Part shown: positions 28,026 to 38,063 of the stretch, in pieces
Numbering within the stretch: position 1 is the first letter of the stretch
Layout of the letters: the number at the start of each line of letters is the position of its first letter
NCBI RefSeq assembly: GCF_024124665.1
Contig: NZ_JAMXSB010000001.1
Span: 372,001-436,000 of the forward strand
Reading direction: 5' to 3'
Source: Pleionea sp. CnH1-48
Lineage (GTDB): Bacteria; Pseudomonadota; Gammaproteobacteria; Enterobacterales; Kangiellaceae
DNA: 64,000 nucleotides
Notes under the pieces: model-generated
The model's input: only the letters and a program-made list of their open reading frames with translations
What the model was told of the DNA's origin: nothing
Database searches by the model: none
Translations under genes and position numbers: made by a program

Positions 28026-29138
28026 CTAGAACTGCTCATTATCACTAAAAAAGATACCCTTAAGCAATTCTTCTCTTTGTTCTCTGTTGAATGTTTCCAT
28101 CTCTTCTTTTGAGTAGGTTTGAAAATCATCGACCATACTTTTTAGCACGTCTGAAGGCGATTTTTCTTCATCATAATGCACTCCCAATTCGTCTATTGCC
28201 GCAGAAACAAATAACCCACATCCATTAGGTACATGGCTTTGCAAGTCTTTCTCTATATAGATAATTCCTTTCTGTCCTCCTATACTGTCGGACACATCTT
28301 GCAAGCGCTCTTTAAGCTCTGCCATGGCTAAGCGATTAGAAGAAGGCTTCGAATCAAAGGCCGTTAACTCTATTTCTCCATTTTCATCTTTAGATGCAAC
28401 ACACAAAATCCAATGATTGCCCACATTAATCGGAAAAACTTCTGGCTTGTCCAAAAATTGGTTCCCTTGCGTCTGACTCTTTTCAAATAGTATATCGGCC
28501 AACTGGTTGCTTTTTGTTTGAGGATCGATGAGAGAAATAGGGGAATTTATTGATATATTATCGAAAATTGACGACATATCTTTTGTTCTTTCATCGAGCT
28601 CATCATGAGTAACAAAGCGGCCATTGCAGCTAAAGTCATCTTTGCCTACCTGCTCATAAACATTTTGAGACTGCAGACCTAATGACTCAGTCAATGTCTC
28701 ATTAATTTGTTGATGAGTTTCACTGCCGCTAGAAACTTCTTTGCTCGCCATATAAAGCACTGACTTAGGCAATCGATTATTTTCATTGTTCTGTTTAAAC
28801 TCAGGGGACTCCATTAACTCAAACATTTTGAGACTCGACGATTGAATATCGTCACGGATCGAATCATGTACTTCTTTGGCAATATACTCATTGTCGATCG
28901 CTTCATCACAAGATAAATATGCTTCTCCAGTATAAACATCATAAAGAGCTTGTTCTGCCGCGAAGCCCATATAGTCATTTCTCAAAGCCATATTTTGCAA
29001 CAAGTCGATGCTATTCACATTCCCGCTCTTCGCTGATTCTTTTAACTCCGTGAAAGCCTTGGGAGAGATGTTTTCTGGAGCACCAAATAATTCATCAAAA
29101 GATTGTTGACTGATGCCATATATCTGAGAAACCTGCAT
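28026..29138 (-). CDS. Clan CE cysteine protease (Ulp1/SseL-like), candidate effector
   Basis: 370 residues from the ATG at 29138 (GGAG 9 nt upstream); a TTG-started longer form is less likely. The C-terminal half carries the clan CE order: His242 in NVGNHWILCVA, Asp262 in LTAFDSKPSSNR, Gln300 in KDLQSHVPNGC and Cys307 in PNGCGLFVSAA. Eukaryotic Ulp1/SENP enzymes and bacterial SseL, ElaD and XopD use this arrangement to remove ubiquitin-like tags or acetylate. Residues 1-200 are helical and match nothing I recognise. No Sec signal is seen, so it would be cytosolic or exported by a dedicated system. Confidence 0.7.
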   Translation of the reverse strand: MQVSQIYGISQQSFDELFGAPENISPKAFTELKESAKSGNVNSIDLLQNMALRNDYMGFAAEQALYDVYTGEAYLSCDEAIDNEYIAKEVHDSIRDDIQSSSLKMFELMESPEFKQNNENNRLPKSVLYMASKEVSSGSETHQQINETLTESLGLQSQNVYEQVGKDDFSCNGRFVTHDELDERTKDMSSIFDNISINSPISLIDPQTKSNQLADILFEKSQTQGNQFLDKPEVFPINVGNHWILCVASKDENGEIELTAFDSKPSSNRLAMAELKERLQDVSDSIGGQKGIIYIEKDLQSHVPNGCGLFVSAAIDELGVHYDEEKSPSDVLKSMVDDFQTYSKEEMETFNREQREELLKGIFFSDNEQF

Positions 29139-29277
29139 AATTGATACTCCAAGGCTACCTATAACAAACAAAACTGAGTTAGCCCTTGTAAGGGCAATCT
29201 TATTATTAGGTAACGAATAAAAGGCATTAGTTTCTTTTTAATAAAAATATTTTTTGTTAGAAAGCCCCCCTAATCTC

Positions 29278-29316
29278 AAAAAAATACCAAAGCAGCTCAA
29301 AAGCTTGTTTTGGTAT
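29278..29316 (-). terminator. Rho-independent terminator of nhaA
   Basis: On the minus strand ATACCAAA and TTTGGTAT pair around an AAGCT/AGCT inner stem with a short loop, followed by TTTTTTT. It lies 52 nt after the nhaA stop. Confidence 0.75.
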
Positions 29317-29367
29317 TTGTATGAAGTAGACTAATAAGGGCCTCCCTGCCCATTGTTCGTTACTCGC

Positions 29368-30594
29368 TTAAGTTTTCAAGTCGTTAAGTAGTAGCGGGTT
29401 GCGCTCAGCACGTCCCACGCTATTAGATACTTTAACCTGACTACGCGAAATAACGAGCGCACCAACCACCGCAGACAAAAGCGACCCAAGCAAAACACCA
29501 ATCTTTACACTCTCAAGATAATGAGGATCAGCGCCCTCAAAAGCCAATGTTCCGATAAATAAGCTCATGGTAAATCCAACACCACATAGCAAGGACACAC
29601 CATATATCTGAGCCCAAGTGCTGTTCTCAGGCATCTTTGCAATCTTAAGCTTAACTGCCAACCAACAAGCGCCCCAAATCCCTACTTGCTTACCAATAAA
29701 TAGCCCGGCAGCAATGCCCATTGTGATCGAATTAAGTAAAGTCGTCATCGATGCTTCACTTAAACCAACTCCTGCATTAACGAAAGCAAACAATGGTAGG
29801 ATCATGTAGGTGACCCAAGGATGTAACCCGTGTTCTATCTGCTCTAACATAGAATCTTTGTTAGATGCTGTTTTATTGGCAGGAATAAATAAGGCAACAG
29901 CAAAACCTGCCAGTGTTGCGTGAACTCCCGATTTAAGCACTGCCGCCCAAACAACCAAACCAATCAAAATGTAAGGCGCTTTTGATTGCACATTAAAGTA
30001 GTTTAGTAATGCCAAAATGCTTAATCCGCCCATAGCAACAACTATCGAAATCGTCGATAAATCTTGCGAGTAAAATAAAGCGATAATAACAACGGCTGCA
30101 ATATCATCAAAAATAGCCACGGATAATAAAAACAGTTTGAGTGATAAGGGCAAGTGCTTCCCAAAGATCACAAAAATGCCCAACGCAAAAGCGATGTCTG
30201 TTGCCGAAGGTACGGCCCAACCACTTAAAGCAACCGAGCTATTATGATTGAGCCCTACATATATCAATGCAGGCACAACAATGCCAGCAACGGCTGCTAC
30301 AAGAGGCAACACAAGCTGTCGAATATCTGAAAGCTGGCCGCCTAACACTTCTCGTTTGATCTCTAGCCCCACCAAAAAGAAAAACAGAGCCATCAATCCA
30401 TCATTAACCCAAAGTAGTAAAGGTTTGTTAATTTCGAATAAACCAAATTTAACTGCGACGGGAATATTTAATAAAGCACTATACCAATCGCTGATAGGCA
30501 AATTAGCTGCTATTAAAGCCAATACAGCAGCGATGACTAATAGCATGCCTCCCGCTGCCTCACTTCTAAAAACGTATTTAACCTGACTGACCAT
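29368..30594 (-). CDS. nhaA: Na+/H+ antiporter NhaA
   Basis: 408 residues with about 12 transmembrane segments and NhaA-specific sequences: MALFFFLVGLEIKREVLGG, PSATDIAFALGI (the two-aspartate region continues in FDDIAAVVIIALFY, the ion-binding pair) and GVGFTMSLFIGTLAF. It exports sodium in exchange for protons, which suits a marine or halotolerant host. Monocistronic, with a terminator behind it. Confidence 0.96.
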   Translation of the reverse strand: MVSQVKYVFRSEAAGGMLLVIAAVLALIAANLPISDWYSALLNIPVAVKFGLFEINKPLLLWVNDGLMALFFFLVGLEIKREVLGGQLSDIRQLVLPLVAAVAGIVVPALIYVGLNHNSSVALSGWAVPSATDIAFALGIFVIFGKHLPLSLKLFLLSVAIFDDIAAVVIIALFYSQDLSTISIVVAMGGLSILALLNYFNVQSKAPYILIGLVVWAAVLKSGVHATLAGFAVALFIPANKTASNKDSMLEQIEHGLHPWVTYMILPLFAFVNAGVGLSEASMTTLLNSITMGIAAGLFIGKQVGIWGACWLAVKLKIAKMPENSTWAQIYGVSLLCGVGFTMSLFIGTLAFEGADPHYLESVKIGVLLGSLLSAVVGALVISRSQVKVSNSVGRAERNPLLLNDLKT

Positions 30595-30682
30595 TGTCTT
30601 TTATATTTGCCTCAAAAAATGCGTAAAAACACAGCCATTGACCTTCAATGGCAACGAATCACTAAATAGAAAAAAGAAACGA

Positions 30683-31129
30683 TTAACGACAAGGAGCTAC
30701 TTGTTTTAAAGTATCAAGAACTTCATTCGCTGCCGTTTTGCTTTCCCCTTCCTGTTGATTCATCACACCAATAACCTCCTGCACTAACTCGTTGGTAGAG
30801 ACATTTTCATCAAGGCAAATCATAGCGTCTACATTGGAGTTATCGCTTAACTCAAGTCGACTGCCTACACGATTTTGCAATGCTCTCTTTTTAAAGTCGC
30901 TCATGCTTCTACCTGGCCGTCCCTTATGAGCAGTGGTTTGCGTTATTGCTAATACCTCAATCACACCTTTAATGTATTTGCCGCATTTTTGGCTATCATC
31001 AGACAAAGGTTTAGAAGAGAACTCAGAACACATTGAGCGCAATTCGTCCGAACCCCATGGCTTCACTTCTGCGGTTGCAGCTACTTTGCCGATGGCGACT
31101 AACAATCCAATTAAAACTAAATGTTTCAT
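30683..31129 (-). CDS. Exported Rap1a/Tai-like protein
   Basis: 148 residues with a signal peptide (LLVAIGKVAATA). The mature part has Cys residues in LRSMCSEFSS, SQKCGKYIKGVIEVLAI, DAMICLDENVS and a C-terminal APCR. The C...C..Y..G pattern and the late ICLPENVS-like block resemble the Rap1a/Tai immunity family of type VI amidase inhibitors. No amidase effector gene is adjacent, so an orphan immunity or a general periplasmic role is equally possible. Confidence 0.55.
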   Translation of the reverse strand: MKHLVLIGLLVAIGKVAATAEVKPWGSDELRSMCSEFSSKPLSDDSQKCGKYIKGVIEVLAITQTTAHKGRPGRSMSDFKKRALQNRVGSRLELSDNSNVDAMICLDENVSTNELVQEVIGVMNQQEGESKTAANEVLDTLKQVAPCR

Positions 31130-31319
31130 GGGTCACTCCTTAGTATTAACTACACCAATAAACTGCCAAACTTGTCTGTTGTTGGTTAAATATGCCATCA
31201 AAAACTCATTTATGATAATATATTCGAAAGCCGCATTTTATTTACAAATATAAATAGGTTGATTTATACTAATAACCCAGTTTCGCAATACCCAAAGTCT
31301 TGTTTGAGGAAGCAAAACA

Positions 31320-32291
31320 ATGTCGCTGACCGCCTCTCGTTTTCATGCTCGTCTGGGCACCTTCAGACAACTAGAGATTTTTATAAAGTTTGCAGAAACA
31401 GGCAGCATTAGCCAAACTTCCAAAGAACTGCACCTGGCTCAACCTTCCGTATCCATTCAAATTAAGAAACTGGCAGACAACTTAGGTGTAACCTTGGTTG
31501 AACAAATCGGTCGAAAGCTCTATTTAACAGAGGCTGGAGAGGAACTATATAAATCCTCCCTAGAAATATTTGATAGTGTTAGCCGATTAGAAAGTCGTCT
31601 CTCCAGTTTGTCAGGATTACAGTCAGGTAAGCTAAAACTATCCGTTGTAACCACAGCAAAATACTTTTTTCCGCATCTTTTAGGCCCATTTTGCAAAAAA
31701 TACCCAAAAATTGATGTTTCCTTTAACATCGGTAATCGCGGCACTATTATTCAAAGACTGCAAAACAACCTAGATGACTTTTACGTATTCAGCTTTCCTC
31801 CAGAAGACATTGATATTATTAAAAACGAGTTTATAGAGAATCCATTGGTCGTGGTCGCCCCTGTTGACCATCCCTTAGCAGGCAAAAGAAACATTCCCTT
31901 TTCGAGCCTCAAAGACGAGCCCTTTATTATGCGAGAGCCCGGCTCAGGCACTCGGCACTCGGTAGAGAAATACCTAAGAGATACCGAGAATCAGATTAAC
32001 GAGAAGATGACAATCGAAAGCAATGAAGCCATCAAACACTCCGTTATGTCAGAGCTTGGTATATCCATACTGTCGGTTCATACACTGTTTCAAGAGCGAA
32101 ATGACAAGATTACTATTTTGGATGTAAAAGACTTTCCGATGCAGCATAAATGGTACATCGTGCACCTTAGAGAAAAGCAACTTTCTGATGTCGCCAAGAC
32201 CTTCTTGCAATTCTTAAATATTGACGGTGCAATCATTGCCAGACAGCTGCTAATTGACTCAGAGACAACCAAGTTTATTAAGGCCTATTAA
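31320..32291 (+). CDS. LysR-family transcriptional regulator
   Basis: 323 residues. Winged HTH near residues 14-75 (FRQLEIFIKFAETGSISQTS, AQPSVSIQIKKLADNLGV) and a LysR substrate-binding domain from about 100. It looks like the CbbR/CysB-like type with PLVVVAPVDHPLAGK and REPGSGTRHSVE. Divergent from the Rap1a/Tai-like gene (190 bp between). The inducer cannot be inferred. Confidence 0.9.
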   Translation: MSLTASRFHARLGTFRQLEIFIKFAETGSISQTSKELHLAQPSVSIQIKKLADNLGVTLVEQIGRKLYLTEAGEELYKSSLEIFDSVSRLESRLSSLSGLQSGKLKLSVVTTAKYFFPHLLGPFCKKYPKIDVSFNIGNRGTIIQRLQNNLDDFYVFSFPPEDIDIIKNEFIENPLVVVAPVDHPLAGKRNIPFSSLKDEPFIMREPGSGTRHSVEKYLRDTENQINEKMTIESNEAIKHSVMSELGISILSVHTLFQERNDKITILDVKDFPMQHKWYIVHLREKQLSDVAKTFLQFLNIDGAIIARQLLIDSETTKFIKAY

Positions 32292-32671
32292 TCCTTTAGA
32301 GGTATCATACGGGTACTTTCAATATATAGATTATTATAAATGCAAATCTACACAAACATTAATTAATGACTAACCTTTAATCATCCATTTATCTTTTACT
32401 TTATTCTAAATACTCAGAGCTCATAGAACACAATCATTCTGTTCTTGTAAGTTTGCCATTTTATCTTTGTTTACAATAAGCTGATGGATTCAAGGACTAA
32501 TCGATTCTTTCCATCGGAGAATAACAAACGAATTCTTTTTCTCTCTCGGCCTAGCTTCTTCTAAAAAAATCCTCCGTATTCACTACAAAAAAATCTCACT
32601 AAGATGGCGCCCGCAATTCACCAAAGCAATTTGCTTTTACATTTGTTAAGAAGTAGTGAACAGGAAAATTT
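32292..32671. other. Intergenic region, no gene seen
   Basis: 380 bp of AT-rich sequence. An imperfect palindrome CATTAATTAATG lies near 32358. No terminator with a clear U-run was found for the LysR gene. Confidence 0.4.
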
Positions 32672-33859
32672 ATGAAAAAATATTCTTTTAAGTCCAAATT
32701 ACTTTTGTCTCTTTCTGGTTTATTAATGTCAGGAATGGCTTCAGCCAACTTTCATCCTAGCGATAATCAATTGATCGTAGGATACGCAGGAAGCGGCGTA
32801 GCTAAAGAAGCCAATTATTCGATATCTGTAGAGATGTCATGCAGCTCTGATGGGCAAGGTAACTGTGATACTAGCACCAAGATAGACATTCTTGAATTGA
32901 TCATGGAACAGCTTAATCCTAAAACTTATTCACTTTATTTAGGAAACTTGCAATCAAACGCGGGTGATGCTCCTTTGATTGACATGTACCAACGAGAGCC
33001 TATGGTTTCTTCAACAGCGATCAGCACGGTTTATTTTAATGGCAGTTACTATGCGGCTTTTAGCGAAGCAGAGAGTAAAAAACTTAAGCTAGCTCGCTAT
33101 ACTCGAGGCAATGGATCATGGAGATTGCTAGGTCAAATCAATTCTCACAAAACCTCCGATAAGCCTTCTCTTGCAGTATTTAATGGCCGTCTTTATATTG
33201 CTTTTAAAGGCTCCAGTTCTAACAAGATTTATATCTCCAGTACATCAAATGGAACAAGCTGGGTGCCAGCAAAACAAATTCGCTCTTACCAAAGCTCTAA
33301 AAGTCCAACTCTGGCCGTAGCTAACGTTGGAGGCAATGACAGATTGGTTGCAGCGTTTAGAGGTTCGAGCTCAAAGAAACTTTATATCACAGGCACCTAT
33401 GATGGCGATAACTGGAGCAGTGCAATTAAGTTAAGCGATCAATCTTCAAATGCGCCCTATATCGCAGCTAATGGCAAATATGTGTATATCGCGTACAAAG
33501 GAGCGTCTACCAATAACATCTACATTCAGCGATCTATTAATGGTGGATTCAATTGGGAAAAAGCTAAAAAACTAAGCAGTGCTTATCGTTCCAACAGAGG
33601 CCCGGCGATTGCTTTCCACAATAACGCCCTGCATTTAACTTTTAAAGGCATTAGTAGTAATCGAATTTACCGAGCGACTTCTACTGATGGCGCCAATTGG
33701 TCTAATGCAACCACTATGGGCTCTAATAAAACTTCAGGAAGCTTAACCCTTTGGTCCAATACACCAGGTGTATTTGGTCAAGCACCTAGTGTACCTCCTA
33801 AAAAGATATGCGTTCGAGTACGAGGTCGATGTGTTTGGAGAGAAGTGAGCGATGAGTAA
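32672..33859 (+). CDS. Secreted beta-propeller-like repeat protein
   Basis: 395 residues. Signal peptide ending SGMASA. After about residue 125 it has five or six repeats of about 48 residues built on 'PslAvfNGrLYIAFKGSSSNKIYiSst-Ngt-W': AFKGSSSNKIYISSTSNGTS, AFRGSSSKKLYITGTYDG, AYKGASTNNIYIQRSINGG, TFKGISSNRIYRATSTDGA. The Asp/Asn-G-x-x-W repeats recall sialidase-type or lectin-like propellers. No catalytic residues can be assigned. The C-terminus is short, basic and Cys-containing (KKICVRVRGRCVW). Probably a binding protein. Confidence 0.7.
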   Translation: MKKYSFKSKLLLSLSGLLMSGMASANFHPSDNQLIVGYAGSGVAKEANYSISVEMSCSSDGQGNCDTSTKIDILELIMEQLNPKTYSLYLGNLQSNAGDAPLIDMYQREPMVSSTAISTVYFNGSYYAAFSEAESKKLKLARYTRGNGSWRLLGQINSHKTSDKPSLAVFNGRLYIAFKGSSSNKIYISSTSNGTSWVPAKQIRSYQSSKSPTLAVANVGGNDRLVAAFRGSSSKKLYITGTYDGDNWSSAIKLSDQSSNAPYIAANGKYVYIAYKGASTNNIYIQRSINGGFNWEKAKKLSSAYRSNRGPAIAFHNNALHLTFKGISSNRIYRATSTDGANWSNATTMGSNKTSGSLTLWSNTPGVFGQAPSVPPKKICVRVRGRCVWREVSDE

Positions 33860-33952
33860 CCTTTCTATTGCTTCTGCTTATAAAAACAGAGCCGATAGAT
33901 AACAAGATACATGAGTCTGTAACACGGACTCATGTATTGGCTTTTAAAAAGC

Positions 33953-34660
33953 TCAGCTCTTAGACCAGCTCGCCAATGCACTGGCTATATTCATAAACCA
34001 ATCAGAGTCAACAATAAAATAAGCTGAAACCGTTGCCAGTAACACAACAGAAAAAACTAATTGAGTTTGCCAATAACGCCACTGCTCCTCCCGCCCTACA
34101 AACCATAAAACAATCAACAAAATAAACATCATCGGCTCGTAGAAATAACGCATTGGTAAATCAAAAGGAAATAGGAAGGATGTATAAATCAAACGACCTA
34201 ATCCTGGCGGCAGGAGTACCAAAACAGACAAAAACATAAAGCGCTTATGCTGATCAGGTTGTTTTCTTTTAACGAGCCCTATCGTAACCAGTACAATAAA
34301 AAGAGGTAATAAAAAAATATCTACCCAGTAAACCATTTGAAAAACGCCACCTTTGGCGGCATTCTTCTGCACTGTATCGATAAACAAGATGGAGGTGGAG
34401 ACAACCAGAAGTAAAGCTAATCCAGCTCCGAACCATCCCAATATCCGGTGCAACTTTCGACTACCTTTTTCGATAAGCAAAGGCTGGAGCGTTAACAGAA
34501 TCAGCCAAAGTAAACTAAGCCCTCCATGCCAGTGATGTGTATTAGACAATTGATAGAAAGATACGGCATAACTCGGCAAAAACCCTAGAATAATGATAAT
34601 AGAGAACAAAGCAATCCATCGATAAGGTTTGTGATAAAACACGGAATTTCTTTTTTTCAT
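33953..34660 (-). CDS. Polytopic membrane protein of unknown function
   Basis: 235 residues with about seven predicted transmembrane helices. Several histidines lie near helix ends (NTHHWHGGLSLLWL, RKLHRILGWFGAG, KPDQHKRFMFLS). This pattern is seen in DUF2306-like or cytochrome b561-like membrane proteins, but no haem-binding claim can be made. Single gene on the minus strand. Confidence 0.65.
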   Translation of the reverse strand: MKKRNSVFYHKPYRWIALFSIIIILGFLPSYAVSFYQLSNTHHWHGGLSLLWLILLTLQPLLIEKGSRKLHRILGWFGAGLALLLVVSTSILFIDTVQKNAAKGGVFQMVYWVDIFLLPLFIVLVTIGLVKRKQPDQHKRFMFLSVLVLLPPGLGRLIYTSFLFPFDLPMRYFYEPMMFILLIVLWFVGREEQWRYWQTQLVFSVVLLATVSAYFIVDSDWFMNIASALASWSKS

Positions 34661-34932
34661 ATTTAATACGTCTTTTTCTAAAACTCAAAAGACAATCGTT
34701 TAAAGTATCACTTATTGGTTAACAGCAACCTTCAGCCTATAGTTGGTTGCTCAACTAAAGATTACAGCGATATTTTCCGACCTTCTTTGCAAACTACCAG
34801 TTAAAAATCTCAAATACAATTAAACCATAATAACGTATTATTTTTAATAACTTAAGTTGAGACAAAAATACTATAGCCTTTGCCAATCACCTATAATAGT
34901 ATTGGTCATTCAAGATAAGTCAGGGACTTCGA

Positions 34933-36879
34933 ATGTTAGACGACTCGATAGCGAGAAAGCTTAACCACATTAAAATATCTCACGCTATTCTTCTGATAGT
35001 CGCACTCCCTTTTGCAGCAGCCCTTTATTTTGCAACTCAATCCGCAAATCAAGAAGAACAGTTTGTTGAGCAAGCTCACAAACTAACATCTCTTGTAGAG
35101 TTATCAATAAAGCTTAGCAACTTGATTCATGAACAGCAAAAGGAACGAGGTGCCACAGCAGGCTTTTTAGGTGGTAGCCAACAAGACTTTAAATCAGAGT
35201 TAAACGCTCAAAGAAAGCGGACCGATTTAAAACGAGACGAATTAATCGACCATTTAAACTCAGAAGATCTAAAAAGGCATAATGAGACCTTAAAGACCCG
35301 TCTGGAATCCGCAATACTTAATCTCGATCATCTCAAGTCTTTTAGAGAGCAAGTTGATAAGCGAACGGTCACAATTACCGAGTCAGTCAACTTCTATACC
35401 CGGCTCAATTCAGAAAAAATTCAGGTTATCGACTTATTAACTCGCGTTAGTCCAGATCCGGGAATCACTCGAGGCTTAATTGCTTACACTAGCTTTGTGA
35501 TTGCCAAAGAAAATGCCGGCATAGAAAGAGCAATAGGATCTGGAGCTTTTTCCTCTAGGAAGTTTACGGAAGCTTCCATGGAACACTTTATCAGAGTTGC
35601 CACCACTCAAGATAATTACAACAATATATTTTTATCCCATGCAGAGCAAAACCAGATCAGTTACTACAACAAGATGACTCAACTTCCAGAGTTTAAAGAA
35701 GTACTTCGATTAAGACAAATAGCTTATCAAAAAGGACTTAAAGAAGAATTAAGCGAGGTGAGTGGACTCTACTGGTTTAATATCATGACTCAAAAAATTA
35801 ACACGCTGCATAAAATAGAAGATTATATCTCTAGTGAGCTTATCGAGAAAGCGGATACTCTTATCGCCGACTCCAAGCAGCGCAAGAAAAACAAACTAAC
35901 CTTTATTGGTCTTACCTTTATTATTACCTTTGCACTAACCAGCATTCTCATACTATCAGTAAAACATTCAATCGACGGTATAGTAAAAGCAACAGTTAAA
36001 CTATCTGAAGATAAGTTAGATACTCCTCTACCTGAACATAGCGACACAGAGGTTGGAGAGATTGTTAACGCGCTAGAAGTATTTAGAAAAAATGCAATCG
36101 AACAGCAGCAGATGAAGATCGAACTGCAAAACCATAAAGACAACCTGGAACAAGAAGTGAAAAGGCAAACTTCCGATTTAACGGAGTTGAATGCAGAATT
36201 AGAAGAATTTGCCTACCGCACATCTCATGACCTTAAATCACCAATCATTTCTGCAGTAAAACTAATCGGTATTGCTCAAGAATCCATTGAGTCTGGGGAT
36301 AAAGAAAAAAGTCTGACTTGCCTCAAGCTTTCTGAGTCTGGGTTAAAGAAGCTAGAAACCCTGGCAGAAGATATTCTAACCATTGCAAAAAGCAAAAGGT
36401 TAGAAGAAGAGGAAACTGTGATAAACCTCAAGCAGCTAATCGAAGACTCACAAGAAAAACTTTCCCATATAGAAAACTATGAGCGTATTCAATGGGTAAT
36501 AGAGTTATCACCTCCCGTTCATATAAGAACTAAGAAAGAACGTTTTTCTACTATCCTTGAGAACCTTTTATCAAATGCGGTGAAGTATCAAGACACTCAT
36601 AAAGAAGCATCTTTTATTAAAGTGACATCTCAGCAAACTGAAACTCACTTTATGCTCACCGTAGAAGACAACGGCCTGGGAATCCCAAAAAACCAGCAAC
36701 AAAACCTTTTTATGATGTTCAAACGCTTTCATCCCAGAGTATCCTCGGGTAGTGGCCTTGGACTCTATCTCATGAAAAAAAGTGCGGATGCACTGAGCGG
36801 CACCATCGACTTTGAAGACAAAGAAGAAGGTGCTTTATTCCGACTCACACTTCCAATCACAAACAAGGAAAAAGTATGA
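34933..36879 (+). CDS. NIT-domain sensor histidine kinase
   Basis: 648 residues. First TM at about 18-35, then a periplasmic NIT-type domain (about 40-300) with the hallmark LSNLIHEQQKERGATAGFLG and later PDPGITRGLIAYTSFVIAKE, a second TM (about 320-345), HAMP, coiled coil, a HisKA domain with the phospho-acceptor His in RTSHDLKSPI, and HATPase_c (ENLLSNAVKYQ, VEDNGLGIP, SGSGLGLYLMKK). NIT domains are thought to sense nitrate or nitrite. It overlaps the next gene by 4 bp. Confidence 0.88.
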   Translation: MLDDSIARKLNHIKISHAILLIVALPFAAALYFATQSANQEEQFVEQAHKLTSLVELSIKLSNLIHEQQKERGATAGFLGGSQQDFKSELNAQRKRTDLKRDELIDHLNSEDLKRHNETLKTRLESAILNLDHLKSFREQVDKRTVTITESVNFYTRLNSEKIQVIDLLTRVSPDPGITRGLIAYTSFVIAKENAGIERAIGSGAFSSRKFTEASMEHFIRVATTQDNYNNIFLSHAEQNQISYYNKMTQLPEFKEVLRLRQIAYQKGLKEELSEVSGLYWFNIMTQKINTLHKIEDYISSELIEKADTLIADSKQRKKNKLTFIGLTFIITFALTSILILSVKHSIDGIVKATVKLSEDKLDTPLPEHSDTEVGEIVNALEVFRKNAIEQQQMKIELQNHKDNLEQEVKRQTSDLTELNAELEEFAYRTSHDLKSPIISAVKLIGIAQESIESGDKEKSLTCLKLSESGLKKLETLAEDILTIAKSKRLEEEETVINLKQLIEDSQEKLSHIENYERIQWVIELSPPVHIRTKKERFSTILENLLSNAVKYQDTHKEASFIKVTSQQTETHFMLTVEDNGLGIPKNQQQNLFMMFKRFHPRVSSGSGLGLYLMKKSADALSGTIDFEDKEEGALFRLTLPITNKEKV

Positions 36880-37253
36880 ATCTCTCTTGTATTCTAATCG
36901 TCGATGATAACGAAGGCGACCAGTATATTTGTCAACATACTATTCAAAAGGAATGTCCAGACACCGTTATTCTTCAAGCATTTGATGGTGTAGAGGCATT
37001 GGAAGTATTAGAGTCATCAGAACTAAAACCAGACTTAATAATATTAGATATCAATATGCCACGGATGAACGGGCACGAGTTCTTAGAAGCCTATGCTAAA
37101 AAGCCGGAAAATGAAAAGTCCTCTGTCGTGATCATGTTGACTTCTTCGGTCCAAGAAAGCGACAGAGAGCAAGCGATGGCGCATCAATGTGTCATTGACT
37201 TCTTTAATAAACCGCTGGATGCGGAAGATATCGATAAGTTAAAGAAACGCTAA
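36876..37253 (+). CDS. Single-domain response regulator (CheY-like)
   Basis: 125 residues, one receiver domain: acidic pair in IVDDNEGDQ, phospho-acceptor Asp in LIILDINMPRMNG, Thr/Ser in VIMLTSSV and Lys in FFNKPLD. It resembles the Rcp1 type paired with kinases that have no output domain. It starts inside the kinase stop (ATGA-type overlap), so they are coupled. The output is presumably protein-protein. Confidence 0.92.
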   Translation: MNLSCILIVDDNEGDQYICQHTIQKECPDTVILQAFDGVEALEVLESSELKPDLIILDINMPRMNGHEFLEAYAKKPENEKSSVVIMLTSSVQESDREQAMAHQCVIDFFNKPLDAEDIDKLKKR

Positions 37254-37290
37254 CAACCTTTATGATGGCCTAGAGCCACAAGCGGTTACG

Positions 37291-37548
37291 TCACTTGAAG
37301 ATATATCGCTTCAAGCCGATGATGGTTTCTTCTTTCAGGAACCATCCATGAGCCTTACTAAACCAATAAGTTAGCTCAGCATCAGGATAACTGTTCTTTG
37401 TTTTAACAATTATCAGGTTGTCCTCTTTATTAATGCTAACAAAGCGGCTATTAAAGTCTATCGTTAAATCTCCGTCACTATGACTTTCTTGTATTGACAG
37501 TACTTTGTTCTTGCACTCGGATATAACACTAAGTTCCCATTGCTCGTC
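37291..37548 (-). pseudogene. Start-less open frame, possible gene remnant
   Basis: An open frame of 85 codons follows immediately after an in-frame TGA, with no ATG, GTG or TTG near its beginning. It reads DEQWELSVISECKNKVLSIQ... and ends GLKRYIFK. The residue composition looks coding rather than random. It sits directly after the stop of the 37554-38063 gene, in another frame. It may be the 3' remnant of a gene or of an elongated neighbour. Not recognised. Confidence 0.4.
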
Positions 37549-37553
37549 TCACG

Positions 37554-38063
37554 TTAACTATTTCTATAATCATGAAGGTACTTGCCTGGGTAACAGAGTC
37601 TCATATCTACACATAAAACCTGAGAGCTGCCTTCCGCTTCATAGTCAGGTGCCGATACAAATGTTTCTTTTTGAGGTATAACTCGAAGACTAAAATAAGG
37701 TTCTTTTCTAATAATCTCGTATGGAAAACCGTCATAATCAAATTTATCATCATGCGTAGCACCGTTCAGGCCACTTAAGATCTTTCCAATAAAATGAAAA
37801 GTCACTCTGACGGTGCGCATATCACTTCCCAATCCAGAACCATAAAGATCTGTTGGCGATTGCAGCTCAATACCAACTCGGCAAAATGCTTCTAACAACT
37901 TTTCTGGAATTATTTTCTTATATAAAAGTTTCCACTCCACACATAAATCACAATCACAGCCATAAGCTGGCGAACCTTCTTGGTTCTGTATATTCCGAGT
38001 TTCCTCTAAATCCACCGCCAACATCCAGCTTAAAAATGGAATGGTGGGTCGATATTTCTTCAT
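37554..38063 (-). CDS. Hypothetical cytosolic protein
   Basis: 169 residues, no signal peptide. It starts MKKYRPTIPFLSWMLAVDLE and includes a Cys cluster in YGCDCDLCVEWKLLY and an aromatic-rich end. The CxCxxC stretch could bind metal, but no family is recognised. There is a GGGAG-type site just before the ATG. Short contexts like this often are antitoxin or immunity genes, but nothing supports that here. Confidence 0.6.
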   Translation of the reverse strand: MKKYRPTIPFLSWMLAVDLEETRNIQNQEGSPAYGCDCDLCVEWKLLYKKIIPEKLLEAFCRVGIELQSPTDLYGSGLGSDMRTVRVTFHFIGKILSGLNGATHDDKFDYDGFPYEIIRKEPYFSLRVIPQKETFVSAPDYEAEGSSQVLCVDMRLCYPGKYLHDYRNS

